Shown piece after piece: positions 42,303 to 50,193 of a stretch of 64,000 bases of DNA; the first letter of the stretch is position 1; each line of letters begins with the position of its first letter. The position numbers and the translations under genes are program-made. This DNA is from VRUE01 sp963703175 (GTDB lineage Bacteria > Actinomycetota > Thermoleophilia > Solirubrobacterales > 70-9), in contig OY969794.1 of assembly GCA_963703175.1 (NCBI GenBank), positions 248,001-312,000 of the forward strand. The letters run 5' to 3'. The notes under the pieces are model-generated. The model was not told the origin of the DNA. It did not search any database and saw only the letters and a program-made list of their open reading frames with translations.

Positions 42303-44375
42303 CTATGGGGACGGCTTGGACACGGCTCGCGTCGCCCCACCCGGCTTCTTCCCTGGCTCAGGCCCGATGGGAAGGCCGCGCTGCGCCACGACCCGCTCGA
42401 AGGCCGCAACGGCCTCAGGGTCAAACTGCGAGCCGACGCTGCGGCGTAGCTCTTCGAGCGCTCGCGAGGGACGCATCGCGACGCTGTAGGGGCGCTCTGA
42501 GACCATCGCCGCGTAGGCCTCGCAAACGGCGAGCACCCGCGAGCCGAGTGGGATCTGCTCGCCGCGCAGGGAGTCCGGGTAGCCACTGCCATCCCAGCGC
42601 TCGCCACTAGAGCGAACCAGGCGCGCGACCGGCACGAGCGCCGCTGCCGAGGCAATGATCCGCTCGCCGATCAGGGTGTGCTGGCGGACGAACTCCCACT
42701 CGGACTCCTCGAGCGGGCCAGGCTTGTTCAGGATCGCGTCGGGGATCGCCATCTTCCCCGTCTCGTGCAGCTGCGCGGCGCGGTAGGTCTCATCGCGTTG
42801 CTCGCCCTCCATTCCCAGCTCATCGGCGACCGCCAGCGCCAGCTCGGCGACATCGACGGCTAGCTCGGCCATCTGCGGTTGGCGCTCGCGTAGCGCCGTC
42901 AGCAACACGTCGCGCGACTGCGAGCCGGCCGAAGTCCGCTCGCTGACCTTGTTCGCGTACATCCGCCGGTCGGCGAGTTGCAACGCCTCCTTGACCGAGC
43001 CGGCCTCGCTCGGCAACAGGACGTTGCCCTGCGAGGCTCCGATCGCGAATCCCTCGCCATGCTCGGAGAGCGCCGCGGTGGCGCCGGCGATGATCGCGTC
43101 GACCTCCGCCGCCGTGCAATCGGACAGAAGGCAGAACTCATCGCCACCCAGCCGGTAAGCGCCGGCGCCCTGCGAGGCTGCGAAGCGCTCCAATCGCCCG
43201 CCGAGTCGCGCCAGCAGGACGTCTCCAGCCGGGTGGCCGAAGGTGTCGTTGTAGAGCTTGAAGCCGTCAAGGTCGAACAGCGCGAGGAGCCGAAGGGACC
43301 CGGCCGCCGCCGGCTGCGCGATCGCGCGCTCCAAGTCCAGCATCAGCGCCCGACGGTTGGGCAGCCCGGTCAACTCATCGGTACGCGACTCCCGCGCGCT
43401 CATGCGGGCTTCCCCCTGGCTCTCGCGCAAGGAGAGGACCAGCCGCACGACGACCGCGACCAAGGTGAGCAGGGAGATGACCGCCGCCGCGGTTGGGGCC
43501 GTGGCGAACCGTTCGACCGCCTGGATGCAGATCGCGACCAGAGCCGCGGCAGCTGGTATCGCGATGATCCGCACCGCCCGCGACTGCAGTGGCTTCGTGT
43601 CGCCCGGCTCGATCCATGCCGCGCAAGCCACCAGCAGGACACCGAATGGCCAACCTACGTCGAGAATCGTGCCCTCGACGTAGGTTCCCTTGGCGGACTG
43701 CAGCAAGTAGCCGCCGTCGGAAACGGCGAGCAACAAGAGGCCGGCGCCGAGGACCGCCCAGCTGCGCCCCGGCCGCCAGCCGGTGAACGAGGCGGCGGTT
43801 GCCACCAGCGTCAACAGGGCCAGGTCGGCGATCGGGTAGGCGAGATTGGTCGCGACGGCAAGCGTCTGGCCTTCGCTCGAGGCATCGAGGATCGGCCCGA
43901 GGGCGAACGCCGCCGCCAGCGCTGCGACGGCGGAGCCCACGATCGCGCCGTCCAGCCACCGTGCGACCGGGAAGGTCCCGATCCTCGCCCGCAGCAAGAC
44001 GATCAGCGCCACGTAGGCGAGCGGGTAGAAGGCCAGATAGCCGCCGTCGGCTGGAGAGGGGATCGGCACCGTCGCCTGCTCGGCGAGGACAGCCGCAAAA
44101 TAGATGTCCCCGCCGGCGAAGAGCAGCAAGCCGACGCCAAGGAGCGCCCAGGCCAACCGCTCGCGGCGCACCAGCGCGGCCCGCAGCAGGCAGCCGGCGG
44201 CGCTCGTCAGCATCAGGGCGTTGTAGATCCAGGTGTTGAAGAGCACATGGGTGTTGTGACCGCCAAACCCGAGCAAGGCGCGAGCGGTAAAGGCAACGAG
44301 CAGGCAGAGGGCAACGAAGCCGCCGACAAGGACGGTCCTTCGCTGGCGTTGACTCAGCCCGGAAATCACTTCCAA
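42303..44375 (-). CDS. membrane GGDEF and degenerate HD-GYP signalling protein
   Basis: A 690-residue protein with eight or more N-terminal transmembrane helices (residues 10-300). A diguanylate cyclase domain follows (about 335-490; DELTGLPNRRAL, FDLDGFKLYNDTFGH, RLGGDEFCLL), and then an HD-GYP-like domain (about 505-660). The GGDEF motif is intact, so c-di-GMP synthesis is expected. The HD-GYP half looks impaired: the HD pair reads LHETGK, and the usual HHERxDGxGYP appears as SSGERWDGSGYP. It may only bind c-di-GMP or structure the protein. The start is TTG at 44375 or GTG at 44369. Confidence 0.85.
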   Translation of the reverse strand: MEVISGLSQRQRRTVLVGGFVALCLLVAFTARALLGFGGHNTHVLFNTWIYNALMLTSAAGCLLRAALVRRERLAWALLGVGLLLFAGGDIYFAAVLAEQATVPIPSPADGGYLAFYPLAYVALIVLLRARIGTFPVARWLDGAIVGSAVAALAAAFALGPILDASSEGQTLAVATNLAYPIADLALLTLVATAASFTGWRPGRSWAVLGAGLLLLAVSDGGYLLQSAKGTYVEGTILDVGWPFGVLLVACAAWIEPGDTKPLQSRAVRIIAIPAAAALVAICIQAVERFATAPTAAAVISLLTLVAVVVRLVLSLRESQGEARMSARESRTDELTGLPNRRALMLDLERAIAQPAAAGSLRLLALFDLDGFKLYNDTFGHPAGDVLLARLGGRLERFAASQGAGAYRLGGDEFCLLSDCTAAEVDAIIAGATAALSEHGEGFAIGASQGNVLLPSEAGSVKEALQLADRRMYANKVSERTSAGSQSRDVLLTALRERQPQMAELAVDVAELALAVADELGMEGEQRDETYRAAQLHETGKMAIPDAILNKPGPLEESEWEFVRQHTLIGERIIASAAALVPVARLVRSSGERWDGSGYPDSLRGEQIPLGSRVLAVCEAYAAMVSERPYSVAMRPSRALEELRRSVGSQFDPEAVAAFERVVAQRGLPIGPEPGKKPGGATRAVSKPSP

Positions 44376-44415
44376 CCATCGGAGTCTGGGGCGACAACCT
44401 TGACCGATGAGCGAA

Positions 44416-44883
44416 TCAGCGGAACGCGCAGCCGTCGAGGTGATCGTTGACCAGACCCGCGGCCTGCATCAGGGAATAGGCGGTGGTCGGACCAACGAAG
44501 CGGAATCCCCGTCGCTTCAGCTCCTTCGCCATGGCTTTCGACTCCCGCGTCGTCAGCGCGAGGTCGTGGCCGCTTTTGGGCGGGTTCGCTCCGTCGCGCG
44601 CTGGCGCAAAGCTCCAGAGGAGCGCATCGAGCGTCTCACCCTCCTCGTGCAGGGAGTGGGTTGCCGCGGCGTTGGCAATCGTGGCCTCGATCTTGCCGCG
44701 ATGACGGACAATCTCGGAATCCGCGAGCAGGCGCTCGATCTCACCCTCGCCGTAGGTGGCGATCTTCTCGATGCTCCGCCCCCAAACCCGGTCGTGGTAC
44801 TCGACGTACTCGGGTGCGCCGAGGCACCACCAGCAGCGCGCGCGACCGCCTGGTCCGACTTCGATGCCCATATCGCCAGCCAT
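44416..44883 (-). CDS. tag: 3-methyladenine DNA glycosylase I with internal deletion
   Basis: A 155-residue Tag-family protein. The zinc ligands survive: Cys in RCWWC, His in YHDRVWG, and His and Cys in NDHLDGC. EIVRHRGKIEATIANA and KRRGFRFVGPTTAYSLMQAA are family hallmarks. Compared with E. coli Tag, about 39 residues between YHDxxWG and the ExxIERLL helix are absent in frame. The lost part includes the segment with the catalytic Glu and the GLSW base-binding loop. The protein can probably fold around zinc but is unlikely to remove 3-methyladenine. It may be decaying or altered in function. Confidence 0.75.
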   Translation of the reverse strand: MAGDMGIEVGPGGRARCWWCLGAPEYVEYHDRVWGRSIEKIATYGEGEIERLLADSEIVRHRGKIEATIANAAATHSLHEEGETLDALLWSFAPARDGANPPKSGHDLALTTRESKAMAKELKRRGFRFVGPTTAYSLMQAAGLVNDHLDGCAFR

Positions 44884-44909
44884 CGCCAAGGCACAATCTC
44901 ACGGACGAG

Positions 44910-45239
44910 TCACTTCGGCGGCAGCGACTCCGCGAAGTCCGCCCCAGCGTCGACCCAGCGTCCGAGGTCTGTGTCCCCCTCGATACCTTCGGCCTCGACC
45001 AGGATGAAGCCCCGCATCGGCCGGCCAGTGAACTCCATCGGGCCGACGTGCTCCTCCGTCTGCGCCGCCTCGGCGTCATCACGATCAAGGCGGACCATTA
45101 GATCCTCTCCGATGATCCCGCACGCCATGTTGCCGTTCACCATCCAGGCGATCCCGCCGAACATCTTGCGCTCCACGACCCCTGGCCGTCCGTCGATCAC
45201 CTCGCGGATTCGCTCGGCGAGCTCCTCTGAGTACGCCAT
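44910..45239 (-). CDS. TfoX N-terminal-domain protein
   Basis: A 109-residue protein. MAYSEELAERIREVIDGRPG, then VVERKMFGGIAWMVNGNMAC and LMVRLDRDDAE, matches the TfoX/Sxy N-terminal domain; HVGPMEFTGRPMRGFILVEA is its later strand pair. Stand-alone forms are widespread in actinobacteria and their role is not established; full-length TfoX regulates competence in proteobacteria. It lies 26 bases upstream of the Tag-like gene on the same strand and probably shares its transcript. Confidence 0.8.
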   Translation of the reverse strand: MAYSEELAERIREVIDGRPGVVERKMFGGIAWMVNGNMACGIIGEDLMVRLDRDDAEAAQTEEHVGPMEFTGRPMRGFILVEAEGIEGDTDLGRWVDAGADFAESLPPK

Positions 45240-45420
45240 GACGCCAGTCTAATTTCGGCTTCGGCGCACAGGAACCTCACCGAGACGACAAGTGCCGCTG
45301 GCGGTCGATCGCGCCGTGATGACAAGTACGCCCCTGAGCGCCAATTGTCCTGCGGCAGACCCCATCCGCGACCGCTGCCAGCCTTTGCCGCATGTTCCTC
45401 TCCGTGGCGCGCATGTTCGG

Positions 45421-45585
45421 CTGAAGATCTTCACCGTCTTCTACATCCTGACCGGCATCGGAATCCTGGTCGAGGGAGCGCGCCAGATCGGCGTCGGCTT
45501 CGTGCGATTGCGCCACGAGCACCGCGAAGCTATAGAGGCTCACCGTCATAAGGGAGACTCCTCAGAGACGCAGTCGCCGGAATAG
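45421..45585 (+). pseudogene. truncated potassium channel, copy 3
   Basis: The translated segment LKIFTVFYILTGIGILVEGA matches the second transmembrane helix of the two intact channels (EIFTIFYVLTGIGVFVALLA), but the first helix, pore and selectivity filter are gone. Upstream sequence (45292-45420) shows no channel homology. The tail FVRLRHEHREAIEAH is typical of the channel family and differs from both intact copies, so the relic is an older paralogue rather than a recent copy. Confidence 0.65.
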
Positions 45586-45606
45586 AAGCCGAAAGAGGCG
45601 AACACC

Positions 45607-46308
45607 ATGCCCGAGGGCCTGTCACCGCAAGAGGTCGGCAAGGAGATTGCAGAGCACGCCGAGCATTCCCGTAAGAGCGACCCGCACGCCCACCGGGATC
45701 GCGTCGTCTCGATTGTCGAGGCAGTGCTCCTTTCGATCGTCGCCCTGACCGCGGCGTGGTCGGGCTACGCGGCGGCGCAGTGGAGCACCGAGTCGCGCGT
45801 CGGCCTGGCGGAAGCCTCGGCGGAGAGGACGAAAGCGAGCCATGCCAATCTCGAAGCGGTCGAGGTGCGGAACTTCGACTCATCCACCTTCGAGGCATGG
45901 TTTACGGCCTACGCCGTCGGCAACAAGCAGGCGATGGCGTTGGCCGAGCATCGCTTCCGGTCGCAGTTCCACGTCGCGTTTGAGGCGTGGCGCGCAACCA
46001 AGCCTGAGACCAACCCCAACGCCCCACGCGGCCCGACCTTCATGCCGCAATACCGCCAACCTGGGCTTGCCAAGGGGAAGGCGCTGGAAGCGCAGGCTGA
46101 CGAGGCTTTCGCCTCGGGCCAGTCGGCGGGGGAGACCTCAGACAAGTTCATTCGCGTCACCGTCTACCTCGCGAGTGTCCTCTTTCTCGTCGGCATCAGC
46201 ACGCGATTCCCCCTGCGGGGCGGGCGCTATGCGCTCATCGGGCTCGGTGCCGCGATGCTGGTTCTTTCCTTCATACAGCTCACGCAGCTCCCCGGCCCGC
46301 CCACCTGA
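45607..46308 (+). CDS. membrane protein of unknown function (DUF4337-like)
   Basis: A 233-residue protein. An acidic, His-rich start (EIAEHAEHSRKSDPHAHRDR) leads into a transmembrane helix (VEAVLLSIVALTAAWSGYAA). A helical segment with repeated Glu and Arg comes next (RVGLAEASAERTKASHANLE), and two C-terminal helices complete it (VTVYLASVLFLVGIS and YALIGLGAAMLVLSFIQL). The plan resembles DUF4337-type proteins. The function is unknown. GAAAGAGGCGAAC precedes the ATG. It is the first of three plus-strand envelope genes (45607-47436). Confidence 0.65.
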   Translation: MPEGLSPQEVGKEIAEHAEHSRKSDPHAHRDRVVSIVEAVLLSIVALTAAWSGYAAAQWSTESRVGLAEASAERTKASHANLEAVEVRNFDSSTFEAWFTAYAVGNKQAMALAEHRFRSQFHVAFEAWRATKPETNPNAPRGPTFMPQYRQPGLAKGKALEAQADEAFASGQSAGETSDKFIRVTVYLASVLFLVGISTRFPLRGGRYALIGLGAAMLVLSFIQLTQLPGPPT

Positions 46309-46362
46309 CCACCTGTCGAGGCCCACTTAGTGAGCTTCTTTACAAGCGGGGGCTCCAAGACT

Positions 46363-46794
46363 ATGCTCGGCGCTATGGGAAGAAAACGACTTCCCGTATT
46401 TCTGGCGGTTCCAGCGGCACTTCTTGCCATCGCACTGCTCGCAGCGGGCTGCGGCAGCGACAGCAAGCCTGACTACTGCTCGAACGTCAGCGATCTCCAA
46501 GGCTCAGTCGACGACCTCAGCAACGTCAAGCTCGAAAGCGGTGCCCTCGAAACCGTGAAAGCGGACCTGGAAAAGATCCAGGCGAACGCCAACGCCGTCG
46601 TCAGCTCGGCGAAGCAGGACTTCCCGAGCGAGACCAGCGCTCTGAAATCCTCGGTCTCAGAACTCTCCGCCACCGTCAACCAGCTCCCGCCGGCCCCAAC
46701 GCCCCAGCAACTGGTCGGCCTTGGCGCGGAAATCCAAAGCACCGTGACGGCGGCGGAGGAATTGTCTAGCGCGACCGAATCTGCCTGCGAATGA
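46363..46794 (+). CDS. small lipoprotein with helical body
   Basis: A protein of about 143 residues. The signal FLAVPAALLAIALLAAGCGS ends in a lipobox (LAAGC), so the mature protein should be anchored to the outer face of the membrane. The remainder is predicted helical and coiled-coil-like (LQGSVDDLSNVKLESGALET, LKSSVSELSATVNQL), with two further Cys residues (DYCSN, SACE) that may form a disulfide. No enzymatic motif is seen. ATG 46363 is used; 46375 is also possible. Confidence 0.7.
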   Translation: MLGAMGRKRLPVFLAVPAALLAIALLAAGCGSDSKPDYCSNVSDLQGSVDDLSNVKLESGALETVKADLEKIQANANAVVSSAKQDFPSETSALKSSVSELSATVNQLPPAPTPQQLVGLGAEIQSTVTAAEELSSATESACE

Positions 46795-46857
46795 GTCCAG
46801 CCAATCCAAACCACATGGGATTCGACTAGCAAGCAACCACGAGAGAGAGGACCCGCA

Positions 46858-47436
46858 ATGAACGAAGCGGAAGCCAAAGAACTCACTGGGAGTTGGTGGC
46901 TACTTATGCTCGTCGGAGCGTTGAGCCTCGTGGCCGGCGTGATCATTCTCTTCAAGCCGAGCGACAGCCTCGCGACGTTGGCGGTCATCGCAGGCATCTT
47001 CCTCTTGCTCGACGGCATCCTGGAGCTGGTCTATTCATTCCTCAGCGACACCGGCGACCGTGGCACCGTAGCTCTGCTCGGCGTCCTCACCGCGATCATC
47101 GGCGTCCTGCTGATTCGACATCCAGTCGGCGGCATAACCGCGGTCGCCCTGCTGATCGGGATCTGGCTGATCGCAGTCGGCGTTATTCGCTTCGTGGCCG
47201 CGTTCGGTGATTACGAAAATCGCGGCTGGCACGCACTGGCGGGACTCGTGGAGCTGATCGCAGGGATCGTGATCGTCGCGGACCCGAGTATCGGCTACAC
47301 CACCCTCGCGGTCTTGGTCGGCATTGCGTTCATCTTCAACGGCCTGGCGATGGCCGCGCTCGGTTGGGGGCTGCACGAGGACAAGGAGGACGTCGCCAAA
47401 GCAACGCCGGCAGCCCCCGGCGGGGCCGCACTCTGA
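46858..47436 (+). CDS. HdeD/DUF308-family membrane protein
   Basis: A 192-residue protein with six hydrophobic helices in three pairs. The typical HdeD repeats are WWLLMLVGALSLVAGVIILF, TLAVIAGIFLLLDGILELVY and TAVALLIGIWLIAVGVIRFV, and LAVLVGIAFIFNGLAMAALG is the last. In E. coli HdeD contributes to acid resistance at high cell density; the actinobacterial proteins are uncharacterised. AGAGAGAGGA precedes the ATG. It follows the lipoprotein by 63 bases on the same strand. Confidence 0.8.
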   Translation: MNEAEAKELTGSWWLLMLVGALSLVAGVIILFKPSDSLATLAVIAGIFLLLDGILELVYSFLSDTGDRGTVALLGVLTAIIGVLLIRHPVGGITAVALLIGIWLIAVGVIRFVAAFGDYENRGWHALAGLVELIAGIVIVADPSIGYTTLAVLVGIAFIFNGLAMAALGWGLHEDKEDVAKATPAAPGGAAL

Positions 47437-47637
47437 GCCTCAGTAGCCGAACTTCCCAAGGCTGAGTCTCAATGGCACCATGACCAGCGCAAAGATCCTC
47501 CCGCTGGCGTTGTGATGATCGCCGGGCCGCAGATCCTCTCCGCCATCTTCCTGGCCACGAGCGAGGAAAGTTTGCTTCGAGGCGGAGCGCCGTCAGATAC
47601 GCAAAGTATTTTTGCCAAGCTGCCTCTTCTTCCAAGG

Positions 47638-47853
47638 ATGAGATCGAGTCGAGTCCAAAACAAGCTGCGTCGGCTCGAAGAGCAGATGCAGAAGATGAAT
47701 TCGAAGATCGACTCGATGACCGAAGTCTTCGAGGCACGTCGTGCCGACGACGAAGCCGCTGCCATCGCAGCGGGGCGCATTCGCAGCGGCGCCGCTAGGC
47801 ACAAGGAAGACGGCGTCGAGGCACTGGCCAAACTCGGCATCAAACTTCCCTGA
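47638..47853 (+). CDS. small coiled-coil protein, paralogue of 49753-49941
   Basis: A 71-residue protein. A charged coiled-coil start (VQNKLRRLEEQMQKMNSKID) is followed by ARRADDEAAAIAAGRIRSGA and KEDGVEALAKLGIKL. The second half is nearly the same as the small protein at 49753-49941 (SRRADYEAAAIAAERIRSGA, KEDGVEVLAKLGIEL), which lies directly upstream of HicBA. The family is not recognised; antitoxin-like or regulatory roles are possible. The sequence after the stop (47854-48061) holds no convincing gene, although an 112-codon frame at 47860 starts in a protein-like way and then degenerates. Confidence 0.5.
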   Translation: MRSSRVQNKLRRLEEQMQKMNSKIDSMTEVFEARRADDEAAAIAAGRIRSGAARHKEDGVEALAKLGIKLP

Positions 47854-48061
47854 GGGCAAATGGCCGACGAGGCGGCCCGCGAAGAGGTGCCCGTCACCTT
47901 CGCCAAAGGCGTCCTCGATGACGTTGCCGATCTCACCGCGACCGTTGCCGAAGACGATCACGGACCCAGGAGTACCCCCTGCGAGACACAAGACGAACTG
48001 GACAGCGCGGATCGAGGGAGGTTCGATTTCGCTTGCTCGTCGCGCAGGTCGCTGAATCGAA

Positions 48062-48433
48062 TCAGGAAGCAGATCCGTCCAAGGGACGCGAGGACCCTTG
48101 CCACAAGAGGAACACGGCACCGAGCGCCCACAAGCCGGCAGTACTCGCATGAAGCAACCGGTTATCCGCCGACAGGACCGCACCAGCCGCATCGGTGAGG
48201 GCGATCAGCAGATAGAACGAGACGAGCCAGCGCCGTTGCCGGGGGGAGAGCGGACGTCGTCGCCTTTCCTCGCCCTCATATAGCCCCAGCGTCGCGGTCG
48301 CCCGCTCGGGGTCCCCTCCAAACCGTGGCAGCCCGTTTCGCGTGGTATCGGAGAGATTCCGTCGCATCCCCAAGACGACGACTGCTATGCCGAGCGTGAT
48401 AGCGACAACCCACGCGATGAGATCGCTGCTCAA
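48062..48433 (-). CDS. small membrane protein
   Basis: A 123-residue protein. The N-terminal helix LIAWVVAITLGIAVVVLGM is followed by a charged cytoplasmic-type loop (RRNLSDTTRNGLPRFGGDPE) and two further helices (WLVSFYLLIALTDAAGAVLS and ASTAGLWALGAVFLLWQG). No family is recognised. The start lies one base from the stop of the 48435-49322 gene on the same strand, so the two are probably co-translated. Confidence 0.6.
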   Translation of the reverse strand: MSSDLIAWVVAITLGIAVVVLGMRRNLSDTTRNGLPRFGGDPERATATLGLYEGEERRRRPLSPRQRRWLVSFYLLIALTDAAGAVLSADNRLLHASTAGLWALGAVFLLWQGSSRPLDGSAS

Positions 48434-48434
48434 G

Positions 48435-49322
48435 CTACTCGTCGCTTGGGAGGCCAGTCGCTTCCCTGGCGATGGCCGTCGCGTCGAATACTTCGCTCGA
48501 ATCGGGAAGCTCGATCTCGGGTTCGACGCCGAAGTCGAAGAAATCCACGCGCATGTCCGTAGTCGTGGCTTTCTCGTCTCCCTTCTCCCGCTCCACTTTG
48601 ACGTACCTCATGCGTCGCACCAATCCATCGGCGTCAATCCACACTTCGATCTGCAGAGGCGGGCCTTCCTCGATTTCCGAAGCAAGCTCCTCAGCGCCTT
48701 CCTCCCGCAACTGCTCAGCGCGTTCAGAATTGTCAACCTTGCCGCGGTAGCGCGTCGTCGACACGCCACGCACATCCTCCTGCCCAAGCTTCTGCACGTC
48801 ATCGGCCACCGCTTCAAGGAGTGCCAGTTCCCCCATTGCGTCGCCGTCGGTGGGCACTGGCGCCTCGGATCCCTGCAAGGACGATAGATCGAGCCCCATC
48901 CACTTGTCTCCACCCGGTAGCGAACCGAACAGATCAGAGCTCATGTATATGGCGTCTTCGCTGCCGACCATCTGCATCTCAACCAGCTCATCTGATTCGG
49001 GGCGCCGGAACCTCAGGATCGCTCGGGAGCGACCCTCTGCGTCGAAGGCCCCAGGGCCGCTGATCGTGAACGACTCCGACCGGGCCGGCGAGGAGATGAC
49101 CGTTCGCATCGACGTGTGTCCCCCCGGTTCGCTCTGCGTCCTCTCGGCCGCCGCGGCAATTGCGTTCAGTGGTCCGCCGCCATCGCTGTCGCCCCGCTGC
49201 TGCCAAGCGAACACCACGACGAGCGCGACGATCAGAATCGCCAGCCCGGCAGCAACTCGCCGGAAGAGGCGACGGCTCGACGGCTCGCTGCCGATGTGCC
49301 TAGATGTCGTCGTGTCCTCCAG
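48435..49322 (-). CDS. membrane-anchored LppX/LprG-like protein, start uncertain
   Basis: A protein of about 296 residues. One transmembrane helix (VAAGLAILIVALVVVFAW) is followed by an extracytoplasmic domain: TISGPGAFDAEGRSRAILRF, GSEDAIYMSSDLFGSLPGGD, KWMGLDLSSLQ, and LQIEVWIDADGLVRRMRYVK. This pattern resembles LolA-fold, LppX/LprAFG-like lipid-binding proteins. No ATG, GTG or TTG occurs in frame between the attachment repeat and the helix. I placed the start at the CTG of LEDTTTSRHIGSEPSSRR (49322) as the best guess. Before the element inserted, this gene lay directly downstream of tRNA-Glu. Confidence 0.6.
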   Translation of the reverse strand: MEDTTTSRHIGSEPSSRRLFRRVAAGLAILIVALVVVFAWQQRGDSDGGGPLNAIAAAAERTQSEPGGHTSMRTVISSPARSESFTISGPGAFDAEGRSRAILRFRRPESDELVEMQMVGSEDAIYMSSDLFGSLPGGDKWMGLDLSSLQGSEAPVPTDGDAMGELALLEAVADDVQKLGQEDVRGVSTTRYRGKVDNSERAEQLREEGAEELASEIEEGPPLQIEVWIDADGLVRRMRYVKVEREKGDEKATTTDMRVDFFDFGVEPEIELPDSSEVFDATAIAREATGLPSDE

Positions 49323-49382
49323 GGTTACCTGAAAGATACCGATCGGGTACCGAGCTGCCTCGAGGCGCGGCTCAGTCAGCAG

Positions 49383-49424
49383 TACCGCTACGGGGATTCG
49401 AACCCCGGTTTCCGGACTGAGAAT
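49383..49424 (+). repeat. left attachment site (attL core)
   Basis: The 42 bases are identical to 59476-59517, i.e. the 3' part of tRNA-Glu on the minus strand. The flanks diverge on both sides. It is a tRNA fragment and cannot form a full cloverleaf. Confidence 0.9.
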
Positions 49425-49502
49425 TGGCTCTAGCAAGCCGTTTGCGGTCGATTTGTGCCTGCTGAGTCCAAGGAGTTCGGCTGAGTTCGATCTAGTTCGG
49501 TG

Positions 49503-49527
49503 GAGTTGGGGACAAATTTCGGGACAA
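49503..49527 (+). promoter_or_regulatory. probable integrase arm site, left 1
   Basis: GGGGACAAATTTCGGGACAA contains two GGGACAA units in direct order. Similar units occur at 49687-49710 and, near the right end, at 59393-59416. Paired direct repeats near both core sites are what arm-binding tyrosine integrases use. The assignment is inferred. Confidence 0.5.
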
Positions 49528-49596
49528 CGTTTTCGGGGGAGAATGAGAGTTGTTGCACCCGCCGGCCGAAGGCCTTTGGACCTCCCTCCGATCCTC

Positions 49597-49710
49597 GGTT
49601 TCCGGACTAGAGTTCCGCACACGCCGGATGGCTCTAAAAGCGACTCGACCGCGCCCGGTCAAAGCTTTTTCCGGCCTGTCGGGAGCCGGGACAAATTCGG
49701 GACAAAGTTC
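49597..49710 (+). repeat. relic of a second attachment site with arm repeat
   Basis: GGTTTCCGGACT at 49597-49608 repeats part of the tRNA-Glu core, and TGGCTCTAAAAGC shortly after echoes TGGCTCTAGCAAGC that follows the true attL. GGGACAAATTCGGGACAA at 49688-49705 then follows 91 bases from the core start, close to the 102-base spacing at attL. This looks like the eroded end of a related element inserted earlier. The stretch 49425-49752 has no gene. Confidence 0.55.
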
Positions 49711-49752
49711 GCGCGGCAGGCCGACATCGGACGCGCGAGGTAGCCTCGCCGG

Positions 49753-49941
49753 GTGCCCCTCTTTCCCAGACCGAGATCGGGCCCGGCTCAGATGGCCGAA
49801 CCCTTCGAGTCGCGGCGAGCCGACTACGAAGCCGCCGCCATCGCCGCCGAGCGCATCCGCAGCGGCGCTGCCGACCAAAAGGAGGATGGCGTGGAAGTGC
49901 TGGCAAAACTCGGCATCGAGCTCCCCAAAAAGATCAGCTGA
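49753..49941 (+). CDS. small protein upstream of HicBA
   Basis: A protein of up to 62 residues. SRRADYEAAAIAAERIRSGA and KEDGVEVLAKLGIELPKKIS match the C-terminal half of the protein at 47638-47853 outside the element. A GTG at 49753 gives the full length; ATG at 49792 gives 49 residues. It ends 18 bases before hicB and is probably in the same transcript. It may be an extra component of the toxin-antitoxin unit or an unrelated regulator. The family is not recognised. Confidence 0.5.
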   Translation: MPLFPRPRSGPAQMAEPFESRRADYEAAAIAAERIRSGAADQKEDGVEVLAKLGIELPKKIS

Positions 49942-49959
49942 ACGCGCTACCGTTCTCGC

Positions 49960-50193
49960 ATGGCCACTGCATCGGTTGACTTCACGATCTCCTACGACAG
50001 CCCCGACGAGGAGGGCTGGATCGTCGCGCGCATCTTGGAGGTTCCCGGCGCTATAAGCCAGGGCCGCACCCGCGAGGAAGCCAGGGACAATGTGCTCGAT
50101 GCTCTGCGTACCGTGCTCACGCCTGACGAGGAGCTTGCCGGGCAGATGCCGGAGTCCGACCGCGAGCACATGCGGTTCGTAGCTGCGGCGTGA
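49960..50193 (+). CDS. hicB: HicB-family antitoxin
   Basis: A 77-residue protein with the partial RNase H-like HicB fold: VDFTISYDSPDEEGWIVARI, EVPGAISQGRTREEARDNVL and DALRTVLTPDEE. HicB binds and neutralises the HicA mRNA interferase and often represses the operon. No separate DNA-binding domain is present in this short form. The stop overlaps the hicA start by four bases (GTGA). The order hicB-hicA is the reverse of the more frequent hicA-hicB. The operon sits at the left end of the element, where it would favour element maintenance. Confidence 0.82.
   Translation: MATASVDFTISYDSPDEEGWIVARILEVPGAISQGRTREEARDNVLDALRTVLTPDEELAGQMPESDREHMRFVAAA

Noticed and set aside
42978..44450. 490-codon plus-strand frame
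   Set aside because: Antisense to the GGDEF/HD-GYP gene; composition is Arg/Gly/Gln-rich with no family features.
47593..48192. 199-codon minus-strand frame
   Set aside because: It runs antisense to the small coiled-coil gene, has no recognisable domain and no good ribosome-binding site.
47860..48198. 112-codon plus-strand frame starting MADEAAREEVPVTFAKGVLD
   Set aside because: The start looks protein-like, but the second half is Arg/His/Pro-rich and overlaps the opposing membrane-protein gene; at best a decayed gene.
49383..49424. Possible second tRNA-Glu gene
   Set aside because: Only the 3' 42 bases are present; the D arm and 5' acceptor strand are missing, so it is an attachment-site fragment.
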